This document shows positions 1 through 9,412 of a DNA stretch of 64,000 nt, piece by piece; positions within the stretch are counted from its first letter, which is position 1; each line of letters opens with the position of its first letter. Under the pieces are notes generated by a model that saw only the letters and a list, made by a program, of their open reading frames with translations, was not told the DNA's origin and made no database searches. Origin of the DNA: Rhodobacter calidifons (GTDB lineage: Bacteria > Pseudomonadota > Alphaproteobacteria > Rhodobacterales > Rhodobacteraceae); assembly GCF_011174775.1 (NCBI RefSeq), contig NZ_JAANHS010000001.1, positions 248,001 through 312,000 on the forward strand, given 5' to 3'. Both the position numbers and the translations under genes were made by a program.

Positions 1-495
1 GAATACCCCAAACGCTGCGTCGAACAGATCGCCCGCTGGAAGAAGGAAGCCGAGGCGCTGAAGAACGCCAACACCGTCGAGGTGAAGGAATCCCACGAAT
101 ACGCCTCCGAGATCGTGAACTCGGTCGTCACCGGCGAGCCTTCGGTGATCTACGGCAACATCGGCAACCGCGGCTATATCCCGCAACTGCCCGAGGGCTG
201 CGCGGTGGAAGTGCCGGTGCTGGTGGATGCCTCGGGCCTGCAACCGACCGTGGTGCATGACATCCCGCCGCAACTGATCGCGCTGATGCGCACGAACATC
301 AACGTGCAGGACCTGACGGTGCAGGCGCTGCTGACGGAAAACCCCGAGCATATCTACCACGCCGCCATGCTCGACCCGCATACCGGGGCGGAACTGGACC
401 TCGACCAGATCTGGGCGATGACCCATGACCTTCTGGCCGCGCATGGCGACTGGCTGCCGGAATGGGCGCGGGTGCCCCTGCGCAAGGCGGGCTAA
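1..495 (+). CDS. GH4 family alpha-glucosidase/alpha-galactosidase, C-terminal part (5' end outside window)
   Basis: The reading frame is open from the first base and ends at TAA 493-495, giving the last 164 residues of a longer protein. The segment resembles the C-terminal half of NAD- and Mn-dependent glycoside hydrolase family 4 enzymes (MelA/AglA type): 'YGNIGNRGYIPQLP' followed by 'VEVPVLVDASGLQP' is the typical end of the substrate-binding domain. These enzymes cleave alpha-glycosides in the cytoplasm by a redox-assisted mechanism. The NAD-binding N-terminus and metal ligands lie upstream and cannot be seen, so substrate specificity cannot be called. It converges on dacB. Confidence 0.75.
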   Translation, partial: EYPKRCVEQIARWKKEAEALKNANTVEVKESHEYASEIVNSVVTGEPSVIYGNIGNRGYIPQLPEGCAVEVPVLVDASGLQPTVVHDIPPQLIALMRTNINVQDLTVQALLTENPEHIYHAAMLDPHTGAELDLDQIWAMTHDLLAAHGDWLPEWARVPLRKAG

Positions 496-559
496 ACCCA
501 TGTGGCCCCGGCGCATCTGCGTAGTGGGGGGCGGGACCGCGGGGTGCCTTGTCGCCAGG

Positions 560-583
560 GCGCCGGGCAATCGCGCCCGGCGC
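560..583. terminator. Hairpin between convergent GH4 and dacB genes
   Basis: A perfect 9-bp stem (gcgccgggc / gcccggcgc) with a 6-base loop lies in the 147-bp gap between the two convergent stop codons. There is no T-tract on either side, so it may be a factor-assisted or bidirectional terminator. Nothing else is seen in the gap. Confidence 0.45.
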
Positions 584-642
584 GGGGGGCAAGATGGCAA
601 GAGCCCGCGCCGCAAGGCCGGGCGCGCGCCGCCATGCAAAGG

Positions 643-2124
643 TCAGGCGTAGGCCCCGGCCCAGCGGTTGATGAGCTGCCCCTGCAACCGCCGCGCGCGG
701 GCGGTCCAGGCCTTGCCGCCCTCGGGCTCCTCGCGCAGCGCGACCGGCACGGCATCGCGCCGCCCGGGATCGCCCGTGAAGATCGCAAACACCAGTTCCC
801 GCCCCGGCGCGGGCGGCACCACATGGCCGGCCAGCCCCGAGACGAAGTTCAGCGTCCCCGACTTGGCCAGCACCTTCACCTTGCTGCCCTTGATCGCCTC
901 GCCCTTGTCGTCCTTCATCCCCATGTCGCGCAGGATCGGCTTCAAGCCGCGCCGCCCTGCCTCGGCCTTCTGCAACAGCGTGGCCATGGCCCGCGCCGTC
1001 ACGCGCGAGCGCCCGCCAAGCCCCGAATGGTCATGCAGGTCCACCTGCACCCCGAAGGTCGCCGCGACCCAGTCCGACATCGCCCGCGCCGAGGCCTTCA
1101 GCGTCGTCAGCCGCGAGGCCGCCAGCCCCACACATTCCGCCGTCAGGTTGGTGGAAAACCGCAGCATGTCGCGCAGGACGACCGTCAGCGGCTCGCTTTC
1201 CAGCCGCCCGAGTTCGGACCCCGCAGGCAGCGCCGCCACCCGCTCGCCCGGCTCCAGCCGGATGCCCTGGGCGCGCGCCAGCGTCCGGAAGACCTCGGCC
1301 ACATAGGCGCCGGGGTCGCGCACCGGCAACCAGCGGCTGCCGCCCTTGCCCAGCGCGCCGGCGGCCACCGTCCATTCCTCGACCTGTCCCGGCGCATAGG
1401 TGAACAGCGGCGCCTCGCGCTGGGCGATGGCCACCCGCACGCGGCCGACCGGCGGCAGGAACCTTTCGCCGCGCGCGTCCACCGCCACGCGCCAGTCGCT
1501 CCCCTCGCGCTTCCACTCGAAATGCACGCGGTTGAAGTTCAGGCACAGGCCGGAAATCGCGGCGTTATAGCCGACATGGTCGGGCTGGTCCTCGGCGATG
1601 CCGCGCAGGCCGGGAAGCGCGCCGTCCCAGTAGAGGAACCGACCCGTGGCCCCCTTCAGGCCCGATTGCGCCAGCCGCGCCACCAGATCGCCCAGCTGGT
1701 CGGTCTGCAAGGTCGGATCGCCGCCGCCCGCCAGCACGATGTCGCCCTGCACCATCCCGCCCTGCACCGGGCCGGTGGCCAGGACCCGCGTGACAAAGCG
1801 ATGCGTGGGCCCCAGCCGGTCCAGCGCGTAAAGCGCGGTCACCGCCTTGGCCACGCTGGCCGGCGGCAGAGGCAGGTCCGGCTCGCGCGATTGCAGCACC
1901 GCGCCGCTTGCGCCGTCCATCACCACAAAGGCCACCGATCCGCCAAGCCTGGCCGCCTGGATCAGCGCCTCGGCATCGACCGGCTTCCGCGTCGCCTGCC
2001 CTGCCGCCGCCAGAGCCTTGCCCCCGCGCGCCACCGGGCGGGGCGAGCTGTCCATCACCTCTGCCACCGCCGGCAAGGCCGCGCCCGCCAGCAGCCCGGC
2101 CAGCATCATCCGCCGCGAAATCAC
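643..2124 (-). CDS. dacB: D-alanyl-D-alanine carboxypeptidase/endopeptidase, PBP4 (DacB) type
   Basis: A 493-residue periplasmic serine peptidase of family S13 that trims or cleaves peptidoglycan cross-links. The three penicillin-binding motifs are present in order: SVAK (nucleophile S90, K93), STN (324-326) and KSGT (421-424). The N-terminus has a twin Arg then a hydrophobic run (RRMMLAGLLAGAALPAVA), consistent with an export signal, possibly Tat. The start is a GTG at 2124 with GGAGGA six bases upstream; the in-frame ATGs a few codons later have no such site. The same frame stays open far upstream to 3216, but that is antisense to the next gene. It is divergent from the MarR-GNAT gene. Confidence 0.88.
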   Translation of the reverse strand: MISRRMMLAGLLAGAALPAVAEVMDSSPRPVARGGKALAAAGQATRKPVDAEALIQAARLGGSVAFVVMDGASGAVLQSREPDLPLPPASVAKAVTALYALDRLGPTHRFVTRVLATGPVQGGMVQGDIVLAGGGDPTLQTDQLGDLVARLAQSGLKGATGRFLYWDGALPGLRGIAEDQPDHVGYNAAISGLCLNFNRVHFEWKREGSDWRVAVDARGERFLPPVGRVRVAIAQREAPLFTYAPGQVEEWTVAAGALGKGGSRWLPVRDPGAYVAEVFRTLARAQGIRLEPGERVAALPAGSELGRLESEPLTVVLRDMLRFSTNLTAECVGLAASRLTTLKASARAMSDWVAATFGVQVDLHDHSGLGGRSRVTARAMATLLQKAEAGRRGLKPILRDMGMKDDKGEAIKGSKVKVLAKSGTLNFVSGLAGHVVPPAPGRELVFAIFTGDPGRRDAVPVALREEPEGGKAWTARARRLQGQLINRWAGAYA

Positions 2125-2220
2125 GCCTTTTCCTCCGTTTTCCCGGTCATAACGCCTTCCCGGCCGATTCCGCCAGTCCGGGATGCAGCCGGGCCATTCG
2201 CGCTTGCGTGACGCGATTGC

Positions 2221-2255
2221 CTGACTATGGTCAGATGAAATACCTGACCAAGGTC
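2221..2255. promoter_or_regulatory. Two dyads upstream of the MarR-GNAT gene (candidate operator)
   Basis: CTGAC-tatg-GTCAG (2221-2234) and GACC-aa-GGTC (2246-2255) lie in tandem just before the ATG at 2263. Both contain GAC/GTC half sites. MarR proteins usually bind such short dyads over their own promoter, so autoregulation is a reasonable inference, not shown. Confidence 0.4.
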
Positions 2256-2262
2256 TGCCATC

Positions 2263-3138
2263 ATGCTTGACGCCGTCGCGCGCCTGCGCCGCTTCAACCG
2301 TGCCGTCACCCGCGAGGTGGGGGCGCTGGACACCTCGTTCCTGGGCCGGGGGCGGCCCTTGGGGGCGGTCCGGGTTCTGGTCATGGTGCGCCCCGAGGGG
2401 ACGGATGTGGCGCTGATCCGGGATCGGCTGGGGCTGGATTCGGGTCTCATGAGCCGCTTTCTGCGCAGCCTCGAACGCGAGGGGCTGATCCAGACCGCAA
2501 CCGACCCCGCCGACCGCCGCCGCCGCATCGCCCGGCTGACCCCGGCGGGCGAGGCCGAAGTTGCGGCCTATGACGCCATCGGCCAGGCCCGGGCTGCGCG
2601 TCTCCTTGCCCGTGCCGGGTCGCGCGCGGCCGAACTGGTGGCCGCGATGGACCTGATCGCCACGGTGCTGAACCGCGACCAGCTGGAGATCCGCCCCGCC
2701 GACCCCGACAGCCCCGAGGTGCTGGCCTGCTGGCAGGCCTATGTCGCCGAACTGGTCGCCCGCGTCCCCGGTGCGACGCCCGATCTCTTCCTGCTGCCCG
2801 ACCCGGGTGCCGACCGCTACCGCCCGCCGCAGGGCCGCTGCCTTTTGGCCTGGTCCGACGACCTGCCGGTGGGCTGCGTGTCGCTGCGCCCGCTTGATGC
2901 CGCGACCGCCGAGGTCAAGCGGCTCTGGGTCGATGCCGCCGCCCGGGGCCAGGGCCTCGCCCGCCGCCTGATGACCGCCATCGAGGACGAGGCGCGGGCG
3001 ATGGGACTGGTCGCGCTGAAGCTCGACACCAATTCCGCCCTGTCCGAGGCGATTGCGCTTTACCGCGCGACGGGCTGGCGCGTCTGCGCCCCCTACACCG
3101 GCGCGCCGGCCGATACCTGGATGGAAAAGCTTCTCTGA
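2263..3138 (+). CDS. MarR-type winged helix fused to a GNAT acetyltransferase
   Basis: A 291-residue protein with a MarR-like DNA-binding domain at about 1-145 (helix-turn-helix around '[20 protein letters not shown]', then a wing rich in Arg, '[13 protein letters not shown]') and a GNAT domain at about 150-291. The acetyl-CoA loop is seen as '[15 protein letters not shown]' (R-G-x-G-L-A), followed by '[19 protein letters not shown]'. Such fusions are widespread and annotated as bifunctional regulator/N-acetyltransferases; the acetylated substrate is unknown. ATG at 2263 is preceded by AAGG. The gene is divergent from dacB, with two dyads in its leader. Confidence 0.82.
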   Translation: MLDAVARLRRFNRAVTREVGALDTSFLGRGRPLGAVRVLVMVRPEGTDVALIRDRLGLDSGLMSRFLRSLEREGLIQTATDPADRRRRIARLTPAGEAEVAAYDAIGQARAARLLARAGSRAAELVAAMDLIATVLNRDQLEIRPADPDSPEVLACWQAYVAELVARVPGATPDLFLLPDPGADRYRPPQGRCLLAWSDDLPVGCVSLRPLDAATAEVKRLWVDAAARGQGLARRLMTAIEDEARAMGLVALKLDTNSALSEAIALYRATGWRVCAPYTGAPADTWMEKLL

Positions 3139-3163
3139 CCGGACCCGCCCCGCGCGCGGGCCC

Positions 3164-3766
3164 TCACCGCCCCGCGCGCCAGCCGCCCCGCGCCCGGATT
3201 TCGCTGGACGAGGCATCGCTCATCGGCAGGTTCACGAAAGCCCAGACCGGAGGCCTGTGGCCGCGCAGGTTCTCGCCACGCGCCACCTGATGCACCCGGA
3301 ACGCCCGCGCTGCCACAGACAGCCGTGCGGCCACCCCCGACCCCGGCCGCGCCAGCACCCCGACCGGCACCGCCCGCAGGATGTCGCGCCACCGCCCCCA
3401 GCGATGAAACTGCACCAGATTGTCAGCCCCCATCAGCCAGACGAACGTGACTCCGGGATAGATCGCCTTCAGCCGGTCGATCGTATCCGCCGTCGCCCGC
3501 GTGCCCAGCCGTTCTTCCAGCGCCGTGATCTTCACCCGCGGGTCCCGCATCACCGCCTTCGCCCGCGCGATCCGGTCCTTGAGCGGCGCCGGCTGGCGCG
3601 CCTTCAGCGGATTGGCCGGTGTCACCAGCCACCAGACCTGATCCAGCCCCATCCGCTTCAGCGCCTCGCGGGTGATATGCACATGCCCCTCATGCGCCGG
3701 ATCGAACGACCCGCCGAGCAGCCCCACGACCATCCCCCTGGTCGCCACCGGAAACCCCTGCCGCAT
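3164..3766 (-). CDS. nadD: Nicotinate-nucleotide adenylyltransferase
   Basis: A 200-residue cytoplasmic enzyme that adenylates nicotinate mononucleotide to deamido-NAD in NAD synthesis. The nucleotidyltransferase signature [11 protein letters not shown] is at 18-28 (H25, H28), and '[13 protein letters not shown]' and 'SSSEIRAR' match the later family motifs. A longer frame exists to 3817, but the ATG at 3766 has GGAGG nine bases upstream and puts the signature at the usual distance from the N-terminus. The gene ends 25 bp from the convergent MarR-GNAT stop and is divergent from ettA. Confidence 0.92.
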   Translation of the reverse strand: MRQGFPVATRGMVVGLLGGSFDPAHEGHVHITREALKRMGLDQVWWLVTPANPLKARQPAPLKDRIARAKAVMRDPRVKITALEERLGTRATADTIDRLKAIYPGVTFVWLMGADNLVQFHRWGRWRDILRAVPVGVLARPGSGVAARLSVAARAFRVHQVARGENLRGHRPPVWAFVNLPMSDASSSEIRARGGWRAGR

Positions 3767-3892
3767 CGGACCCGTCCTCCCATGCGGCCGAGAAAACCCG
3801 AACCGCCCGCCCCGCACAAGCCCGGCCCCGGTTGCAGCCCCGCCCCTTCGCCGCTACATGTGCGCCAACCCCAGATCTCAGGAACCCCATCC

Positions 3893-5548
3893 ATGGCCAG
3901 CTATCAATACGTCTATCACATGGAGAACGTCTCCAAGACCTATCCCGGCGGCAAGACCTGCTTTGAAAACATCAACCTGAACTTCCTGCCCGGCGTGAAG
4001 ATCGGCGTCGTCGGCGTGAACGGCGCGGGCAAGTCGACCCTTCTGAAGATCATGGCCGGGATCGACAAGGACTTCAAAGGCGAGGCCTGGGCGGCGAAAG
4101 GGGCGAAAGTCGGCTACCTCGCGCAAGAGCCCTACCTCGACCCCGCGCTGACGGTGAAGGAAAACGTCATGCTCGGCGTCGCGGCCCAGCAGGCGATCCT
4201 CGACCGCTACAACGAACTGGCCATGAACTACTCGGACGAAACCGCCGAGGAAATGGCCCAGCTGCAAGACCAGATCGACGCCCAGAACCTGTGGGAACTC
4301 GACGCCACCGTCGGCGTCGCGATGGACGCGCTGCGCTGCCCGCCCGACGATGCCGACGTGACCACGCTGTCGGGCGGGGAACGCCGCCGCGTCGCGCTCT
4401 GCAAGCTTCTGCTTGAAAAGCCCGACATGCTGCTTCTGGACGAACCCACCAACCACCTCGACGCCGAATCCATCGCCTGGCTGCAAAAGCACCTGATCGA
4501 CTACAAGGGCACGATCCTGATCGTCACCCACGACCGCTATTTCCTGGACGACATCACCGGCTGGATCCTTGAACTCGACCGCGGCCGCGGCATTCCCTAC
4601 GAGGGCAACTATTCCTCCTGGCTGGAACAGAAGGCCAAGCGCATGGCCCAGGAAGCGCGCGAGGACAAGTCGCGCCAGAAGGCCCTCGAAAAGGAACTGG
4701 AATGGATCCGTTCCGGCGCCAAGGCGCGGCAGGCCAAGGGCAAGGCGCGTCTCAACCGCTATAACGAGATGGTCAGCCAGACCGTCACCGAACGCGCCAC
4801 CACCGCGCAGATCATCATCCCGAACGGCGAACGTCTGGGCAACAAGGTGATCGAGGTCGAGGGCCTGAAGAAGGCGATGGGCGACAAGCTTCTGATCGAG
4901 GATCTGTCCTTCACCGTCCCCCCCGGCGCCATCGTCGGCGTCATCGGCCCGAACGGCGCGGGCAAGTCCACCTTGTTCAAGATGATCACCGGTCAGGAAC
5001 AACCCGACGCCGGCACGATCAAGCTGGGCGAAACGGTAAAGCTGGCCTATGTGGACCAGTCGCGCGACGCTTTGGACCCGAACAAGAACGTGTGGGAGGA
5101 AATCTCCGGCGGGGCCGAGGTGATCCATCTGGGCGACTACGCGATGAACTCCCGCGTCTATACCGGGGCGTTCAACTTCAAGGGGACGGACCAGCAGAAG
5201 AAGGTCGGCCTGCTGTCGGGCGGCGAACGCAACCGCGTCCACCTGGCCAAGCTGTTGAAATCGGGCGGCAACGTCCTGCTGCTTGACGAACCGACCAACG
5301 ACCTGGACGTCGAGACGCTTCAGGCGCTGGAAGCCGCCATCGAGGATTTCGCCGGCTGCGCGATCATCATCAGCCACGACCGCTTCTTCCTCGACCGGCT
5401 CTGCACCCACATCCTGGCCTTCGAGGGCGACGCCCATGTGGAATGGTTCGAGGGCAACTTCCAGGCCTACGAGGAAGACAAGGTCCGCCGCCTCGGCCCC
5501 GACGCGCTGGAGCCGAAGCGGGTGAAGTACAAGCGGTTCGCGCGGTAG
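3893..5548 (+). CDS. ettA: Energy-dependent translational throttle protein EttA (ABC-F ATPase)
   Basis: A 551-residue soluble ABC-F protein with two ATP-binding cassettes and no membrane segments. The first Walker A is GVNGAGKST (41-49), the second GPNGAGKST; both ABC signatures (LSGGE) and both 'LLLDEPTN' Walker B motifs are present. The linker between domains contains the basic '[20 protein letters not shown]' stretch found in EttA, which contacts the ribosome. EttA gates entry to elongation according to ADP/ATP ratio. The first Met before '[16 protein letters not shown]' matches the family start. Length is as expected (about 555). Confidence 0.95.
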   Translation: MASYQYVYHMENVSKTYPGGKTCFENINLNFLPGVKIGVVGVNGAGKSTLLKIMAGIDKDFKGEAWAAKGAKVGYLAQEPYLDPALTVKENVMLGVAAQQAILDRYNELAMNYSDETAEEMAQLQDQIDAQNLWELDATVGVAMDALRCPPDDADVTTLSGGERRRVALCKLLLEKPDMLLLDEPTNHLDAESIAWLQKHLIDYKGTILIVTHDRYFLDDITGWILELDRGRGIPYEGNYSSWLEQKAKRMAQEAREDKSRQKALEKELEWIRSGAKARQAKGKARLNRYNEMVSQTVTERATTAQIIIPNGERLGNKVIEVEGLKKAMGDKLLIEDLSFTVPPGAIVGVIGPNGAGKSTLFKMITGQEQPDAGTIKLGETVKLAYVDQSRDALDPNKNVWEEISGGAEVIHLGDYAMNSRVYTGAFNFKGTDQQKKVGLLSGGERNRVHLAKLLKSGGNVLLLDEPTNDLDVETLQALEAAIEDFAGCAIIISHDRFFLDRLCTHILAFEGDAHVEWFEGNFQAYEEDKVRRLGPDALEPKRVKYKRFAR

Positions 5549-5555
5549 CCCGTAG

Positions 5556-5656
5556 GTCGGGGCCTGCCCCGACTCCCTTGGCGCAAGTTCCGCAGGTCGG
5601 GCTTCAGCCCGACTCCGCTCCCCCCCTTTGTCATCCCCGCTTTCGCGGGGATGACA
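5556..5656. repeat. Three consecutive perfect hairpins after ettA
   Basis: Stem 1: gtcggggc/gccccgac (5556-5573, 2-base loop). Stem 2: gtcgggct/agcccgac (5596-5613, 2-base loop). Stem 3: a 12-bp perfect stem tgtcatccccgc/gcggggatgaca with loop tttc (5629-5656). Stems 1 and 2 share the core gtcggg. Stem 3 is of the gtcatcccc-GAAA-ggggatgac type that recurs in many proteobacterial genomes. Probably a REP-like cluster that also ends ettA transcription. Confidence 0.6.
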
Positions 5657-6039
5657 GGACACCACCATGACCGCAGGGTAAGGTTCCGCCTCACCATCCG
5701 CAGGCTGCGCATGGATTGCGCACCAGGCCATGCCCTCGGGTCGTTCCGCACTCGCGCTTCCGCTCTGGTCGCGGCGAGAACCTGTGCGGCCACTGGCGCT
5801 GCTGCTGGCAGAGCGGCGCGCCCACAAGCTGCCGGACGTCCGGCGAGGCAATTCTCCGGTGCCCGGGCCTCTCCGGGTGACTGTCGGGAAGGTCATTTCA
5901 TTGCATCGGTCATGCCACCCCCCAATCCTTAACCCCACCCTAACGCCCACAGCCAACCCCTTGAAATCCCTCACCCCGCCCCAGGCGCCGCGCGCGGCGC
6001 GGCCAGCGGCCCTTCCCCTCCCCCACCCCCGCCCCTACA
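5657..6039. other. Stretch with no recognisable gene
   Basis: This 383-bp stretch has short open frames on both strands but none with a ribosome site, family motif or credible composition. It becomes C-rich towards the esterase start. I see no RNA gene or IS terminus in it. Confidence 0.5.
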
Positions 6040-6059
6040 CTCCCCTGGAAAGAGGGGAG
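6040..6059 (+). promoter_or_regulatory. Hairpin covering the ribosome binding site of the esterase gene
   Basis: CTCCCCT (6040-6046) pairs with AGGGGAG (6053-6059). The right arm contains the purine-rich ribosome site just before the ATG at 6063. The fold would hide the site and could limit translation. Confidence 0.4.
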
Positions 6060-6062
6060 CCC

Positions 6063-6977
6063 ATGACCCAGCCCGACTACCAGAGCCTCATCGACGCCCC
6101 CACCTGGGCCTTCATCAAGCGCACCGAGGCCGCCTACCCCGAGGGCACCGCCACCCGCTCCATCGCCGAGCAGCGGGCGATCTACGACCGGATGTGCCGG
6201 GCCTTCGACACCCCTTACCCTGCCGGTGTGACCTCGCACGACGCCCCCCTCGCCGGCGTCCCCTGCCGCATCTACCCCGGCACGCAACCGACCGTCCTCT
6301 ACCTGCACGGCGGCGGCTTCGTGGTCGGCGGCCTCCATTCCCACGACGGGATCTGCGCCGACATCCGGGGGGCCACCGGCCTGACCGTCGTCTCGGTCGA
6401 CTATCGCCTGTCGCCGGAGCACCTCCACCCCGCCGCCTTCGACGACGCCTGCGCCGTGGCCCGCCACCTTGCGGCCCGGGGTCCGCTGATCCTGGTGGGC
6501 GACAGCGCCGGGGCCAATCTTGCCGCCGCCGCCTGCCACGCCCTCCGCGGCACGCCGCAGATCATGGGCCAGATCCTGATCTACCCCGGCCTCGGCGGAG
6601 ATCCTTCCGCAGGCAGCTACCTCGCCCATGCGAAGGCCCCCATGCTGACCCGCGACGAGGTCCTGTTCTACCGGGACATCCGCCACGGCGGGCCTGCCCC
6701 TGACGCAGACCCCACGGTCAGCCCGCTGCGGGACACCGATTTCACCGGCCTGCCGCCAACCCTTGCGATCGCCGCCGAATGCGACCCCCTTGCGGACGAC
6801 GCCCCGGCCTATGCCCGGAAGATCGCGGAAGCCGGGGGCCGCGCCCGTTCGATCACCGAGCCGGGCCTCGTCCACGGCTACCTCCGCGCCCGCCACTCCG
6901 CCCCCCGCGCGGCCGCAAGCTTTGCGCGGATCACCGCAACCCTCACCGCCTTCGCCGCCAGCCGATGGCCCTGGTAA
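6063..6977 (+). CDS. Alpha/beta hydrolase, hormone-sensitive-lipase-like esterase
   Basis: A 304-residue cytoplasmic esterase of the HSL/family IV group. It has the oxyanion motif HGGGF (82-86), nucleophile motif GDSAG with S148, an acidic residue in 'AAECDPLADDA' and His in 'GLVHGYLRA'. No signal peptide. These enzymes hydrolyse short acyl esters; the natural substrate cannot be told. ATG at 6063 follows a strong GAGGGGAG site, part of a hairpin. A lipoprotein hydrolase gene starts eight bases after its stop, suggesting a two-gene operon. Confidence 0.85.
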   Translation: MTQPDYQSLIDAPTWAFIKRTEAAYPEGTATRSIAEQRAIYDRMCRAFDTPYPAGVTSHDAPLAGVPCRIYPGTQPTVLYLHGGGFVVGGLHSHDGICADIRGATGLTVVSVDYRLSPEHLHPAAFDDACAVARHLAARGPLILVGDSAGANLAAAACHALRGTPQIMGQILIYPGLGGDPSAGSYLAHAKAPMLTRDEVLFYRDIRHGGPAPDADPTVSPLRDTDFTGLPPTLAIAAECDPLADDAPAYARKIAEAGGRARSITEPGLVHGYLRARHSAPRAAASFARITATLTAFAASRWPW

Positions 6978-6985
6978 GACCCAGG

Positions 6986-7891
6986 ATGCGCCCCCTGGCT
7001 ACTGCGGCGGCATCGGCAGCCGCGCTGCTGCTTGCGGCATGCGCCGCCCGCGACCTGCCGGCCCGCGCGCCCCTCTACCCCGTCGCGGCCGAGACGCGGG
7101 CCCGCCCGCAGACCGTGACCGTCCTTCTGCCCGGCGCGCTGACCACAGCCGGGGTCTTCGGCCCGGCGCGCGGCTGGGCCGGCCCCGACCACCTCGTCGT
7201 CGAATACCGCCTGCCCGGCATGCAGGGCGAACCGTTGCGCCCCCCGCTTGACATCGCCCGATCTGCGCAATGGGTCGCCGACCTGGCCAACCGCCACCCG
7301 GAGGCCCGAATCCAGCTTCTCGGCTATTCGACCGGCGCCGTCATCGCGTTGGAAGCCGCCGGGAGGATCCAGCACAGTGAGCGGGTCCAGGTGGTCGCCG
7401 TCGCCAGCGCCACCCCCTTTCCCGGGGCGGCGCTGGCCACGCTGCGCGGCGCGGTGCAGGTGGCTGGCGGCGCGCTGGCCATCGGTTCGCTAAACCGCCA
7501 GCGGGTCTGGGAGGAATATTTCAAGACGCTCTATCTCGGCACCGGCTGGCGCCGCTCGGCGGAAAAGCGCGAGATCGCCCGCCGGCTGGAAGAGGCGATG
7601 CGCGGCAGACTGACGACCCCGGGCGAGGGCCGGGGCCGGGCGCAATCGGCAAGCCTGCTGCTCTGGGCCCCGTCGCGCGCAGCGCTGGCGACGCAGGCCC
7701 GGATCACCTTCTATCATGGCGACCGCGACCCGGTGTTCGGCCTGGGCGCGGTGCGGCGCCTGGCGGCCAGGTTCGATGCCCGCCTCTGCGTGCTGCCCGA
7801 GGAGGGACATCTGGTGTTCCAGTCGCGCCCCGACCTGATACGCCGCATCCAGCGCCAGTTCGAAGCCCCTGCCGGCACGTCCCCATGCTAG
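6986..7891 (+). CDS. Lipoprotein alpha/beta hydrolase
   Basis: About 301 residues. The N-terminus (MRPLATAAASAAALLLAAC) is a lipoprotein signal with lipobox LLAAC, so the enzyme is probably anchored on the periplasmic side of a membrane. The fold is indicated by 'LLPGALTTAGVFGP', the nucleophile elbow GYSTG, the acid in 'YHGDRDPVFG' and His in 'LPEEGHLVFQS'. An in-frame ATG at 6965 overlaps the upstream stop; I prefer 6986 because it leaves a normal signal length. Substrate unknown. It follows the esterase closely. Confidence 0.72.
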   Translation: MRPLATAAASAAALLLAACAARDLPARAPLYPVAAETRARPQTVTVLLPGALTTAGVFGPARGWAGPDHLVVEYRLPGMQGEPLRPPLDIARSAQWVADLANRHPEARIQLLGYSTGAVIALEAAGRIQHSERVQVVAVASATPFPGAALATLRGAVQVAGGALAIGSLNRQRVWEEYFKTLYLGTGWRRSAEKREIARRLEEAMRGRLTTPGEGRGRAQSASLLLWAPSRAALATQARITFYHGDRDPVFGLGAVRRLAARFDARLCVLPEEGHLVFQSRPDLIRRIQRQFEAPAGTSPC

Positions 7892-7966
7892 GCGGCAGAC
7901 CTGCCTGACGGAACCGCAGCGGTGGCCGAAGCGTTGCCCCGGCAGCGAAACAACCGGAGCTCTCCC

Positions 7967-8044
7967 ATGAAAGGCGCCCTTGCCTGGCTGATCGGCATCC
8001 CGATCCCGATCATCATCGTCCTCTACCTGCTCGGCGTGTTCTGA
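7967..8044 (+). CDS. 25-residue single-span membrane peptide
   Basis: A very short ORF with a good ribosome site (GGAG eight bases before ATG). It encodes Met-Lys-Gly, then an almost fully hydrophobic segment containing 'LIGIPIPIIIVLYLL', ending -GVF and TGA at 8042-8044. It would be one membrane helix with N-terminal Lys. I believe similar peptides with the 'IGIPIPII' core occur in other proteobacteria, but no search was possible. It ends 21 bp from the convergent aroA stop. Confidence 0.55.
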   Translation: MKGALAWLIGIPIPIIIVLYLLGVF

Positions 8045-8065
8045 CGCCGGCCAACCGGGCCGAGG

Positions 8066-9412
8066 TCAGCCTCGCGCGATCTCGGCCCCAAGACCCCGCA
8101 TCAGGTCCTCGAAAATCGGGAAGGAGGTCTGGATCGGCGATCCGTCGTCGATCGCGACCGGAGCCTTCGCCGCCAGCCCGCAGACCAGGAAGGACATCGC
8201 GATCCGGTGGTCGATATGGGTGGCGCAGGTCGCGCCCCCCGGCACACCGCCCGGCCCCATGCCGTGGACGATCAGCGTGTCCTCGTCCTCTTCCACGCGG
8301 ACGCCGCAGGCCTCCAGCCCCCGGGCCATCGCGTCGATCCGGTCGCTTTCCTTCACCCGCAGCTCCCTGACGCCGCGCATCACCGTGCGGCCGGTGGCGA
8401 AGGCCGCGACGACCGACAGGACCGGATATTCGTCGATCATCGAGGGCGCGCGGTCCGGGGGCACCTCGATCCCCCGCATGTTGCCCGAGAACCGGACGCG
8501 CAGGTCGGCCACCGGCTCGCCCCCCTCTTCGCGCGGGTTCCGGAATTCGATGTCCGCGCCCATCTCGACCAGGGTCAGGTAAAGCCCGTTGCGGGTCAGG
8601 TTCTGGCTGACGCCGGGGACCAGGATGTCCGAGCCCTCGACGATCAGCGCAGCACAGACCGGAAAGGCCGCGCTGGAGGGGTCGCGCGGCACGGCCACGG
8701 TCTGCGGCCGCAGCTCGGGCTGGCCTTTCAGGGTGATGACATGGCCCTCGGCGGTCTTCTCGACGTGAAGCTGCGCCCCGAAGCCCAGCAGCATCCGCTC
8801 GGAATGGTCGCGGGTCGGTTCCTTCTCGATCACCACGGTCTCACCGGGCGCGTTCAGACCGGCAAGCAGCACCGCCGACTTCACCTGGGCCGAGGCCACG
8901 GGCAACGCATAGCGCACCGGGACGGGGTTCGCGGCACCGACCACGGTCATCGGCAGGCGGCCGCCCTGACGGCCATATGCGCGGGCGCCGAAGAGGCCGA
9001 GGGGTTCGGTGACGCGCCCCATCGGGCGTTTGCGCAGGCTGGCATCGCCGGTGAAGGTCGCGGTGATCGGCGTCGTCGCCATGGTGCCCATGATCAGCCG
9101 GACGCCCGTGCCGGAGTTGCCGCAGTCGATCACATCCGCCGGTTCCTGAAACCCGCCGACACCCACACCGTTCACCGTCCAGAGGCCTTCACCATGCCGG
9201 GTGACCGTCGCGCCGAAGGCCCGCATCGCCTTGGCCGTGTCCAGCACGTCCTGGCCTTCCAGAAGGCCCGAGATCTTCGTCTCGCCCACCGCCATCGCGC
9301 CGAAGATCAGCGACCGGTGCGAGATCGACTTGTCACCCGGCACAGCGGCCACGCCCGTCAGCGGCCCGGACTTGCGGGATTTCATCGGTTGCGCATCGCC
9401 ATGGCCGGACAT
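8066..9412 (-). CDS. aroA: 3-phosphoshikimate 1-carboxyvinyltransferase (EPSP synthase)
   Basis: A 448-residue cytoplasmic enzyme joining phosphoenolpyruvate and shikimate 3-phosphate in aromatic amino acid synthesis. Motifs: [10 protein letters not shown] (K28), '[10 protein letters not shown]', '[14 protein letters not shown]', 'RDHSERML' and 'APSMIDEYP', which resemble the class II (Agrobacterium CP4-like) family more than the E. coli enzyme. In the PEP-site loop it reads NSGTG (99-103), with Gly where CP4 has Ala. Start ATG 9412 has GGGAG upstream. It is the last gene of the minus-strand block after trmB. Confidence 0.93.
   Translation of the reverse strand: MSGHGDAQPMKSRKSGPLTGVAAVPGDKSISHRSLIFGAMAVGETKISGLLEGQDVLDTAKAMRAFGATVTRHGEGLWTVNGVGVGGFQEPADVIDCGNSGTGVRLIMGTMATTPITATFTGDASLRKRPMGRVTEPLGLFGARAYGRQGGRLPMTVVGAANPVPVRYALPVASAQVKSAVLLAGLNAPGETVVIEKEPTRDHSERMLLGFGAQLHVEKTAEGHVITLKGQPELRPQTVAVPRDPSSAAFPVCAALIVEGSDILVPGVSQNLTRNGLYLTLVEMGADIEFRNPREEGGEPVADLRVRFSGNMRGIEVPPDRAPSMIDEYPVLSVVAAFATGRTVMRGVRELRVKESDRIDAMARGLEACGVRVEEDEDTLIVHGMGPGGVPGGATCATHIDHRIAMSFLVCGLAAKAPVAIDDGSPIQTSFPIFEDLMRGLGAEIARG

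Noticed and set aside
502-2211. Long plus-strand open frame of 569 codons
   Set aside because: It is antisense to dacB, Arg/Pro/His-rich, without family motifs; an effect of high GC content.
2125-3216. Upstream extension of the dacB frame to 3216
   Set aside because: It runs antisense through the MarR-GNAT gene; the GTG at 2124 has the ribosome site and signal peptide.
3053-3892. Upstream extension of the ettA frame
   Set aside because: It lies antisense to nadD; the EttA family starts at the ATG at 3893.
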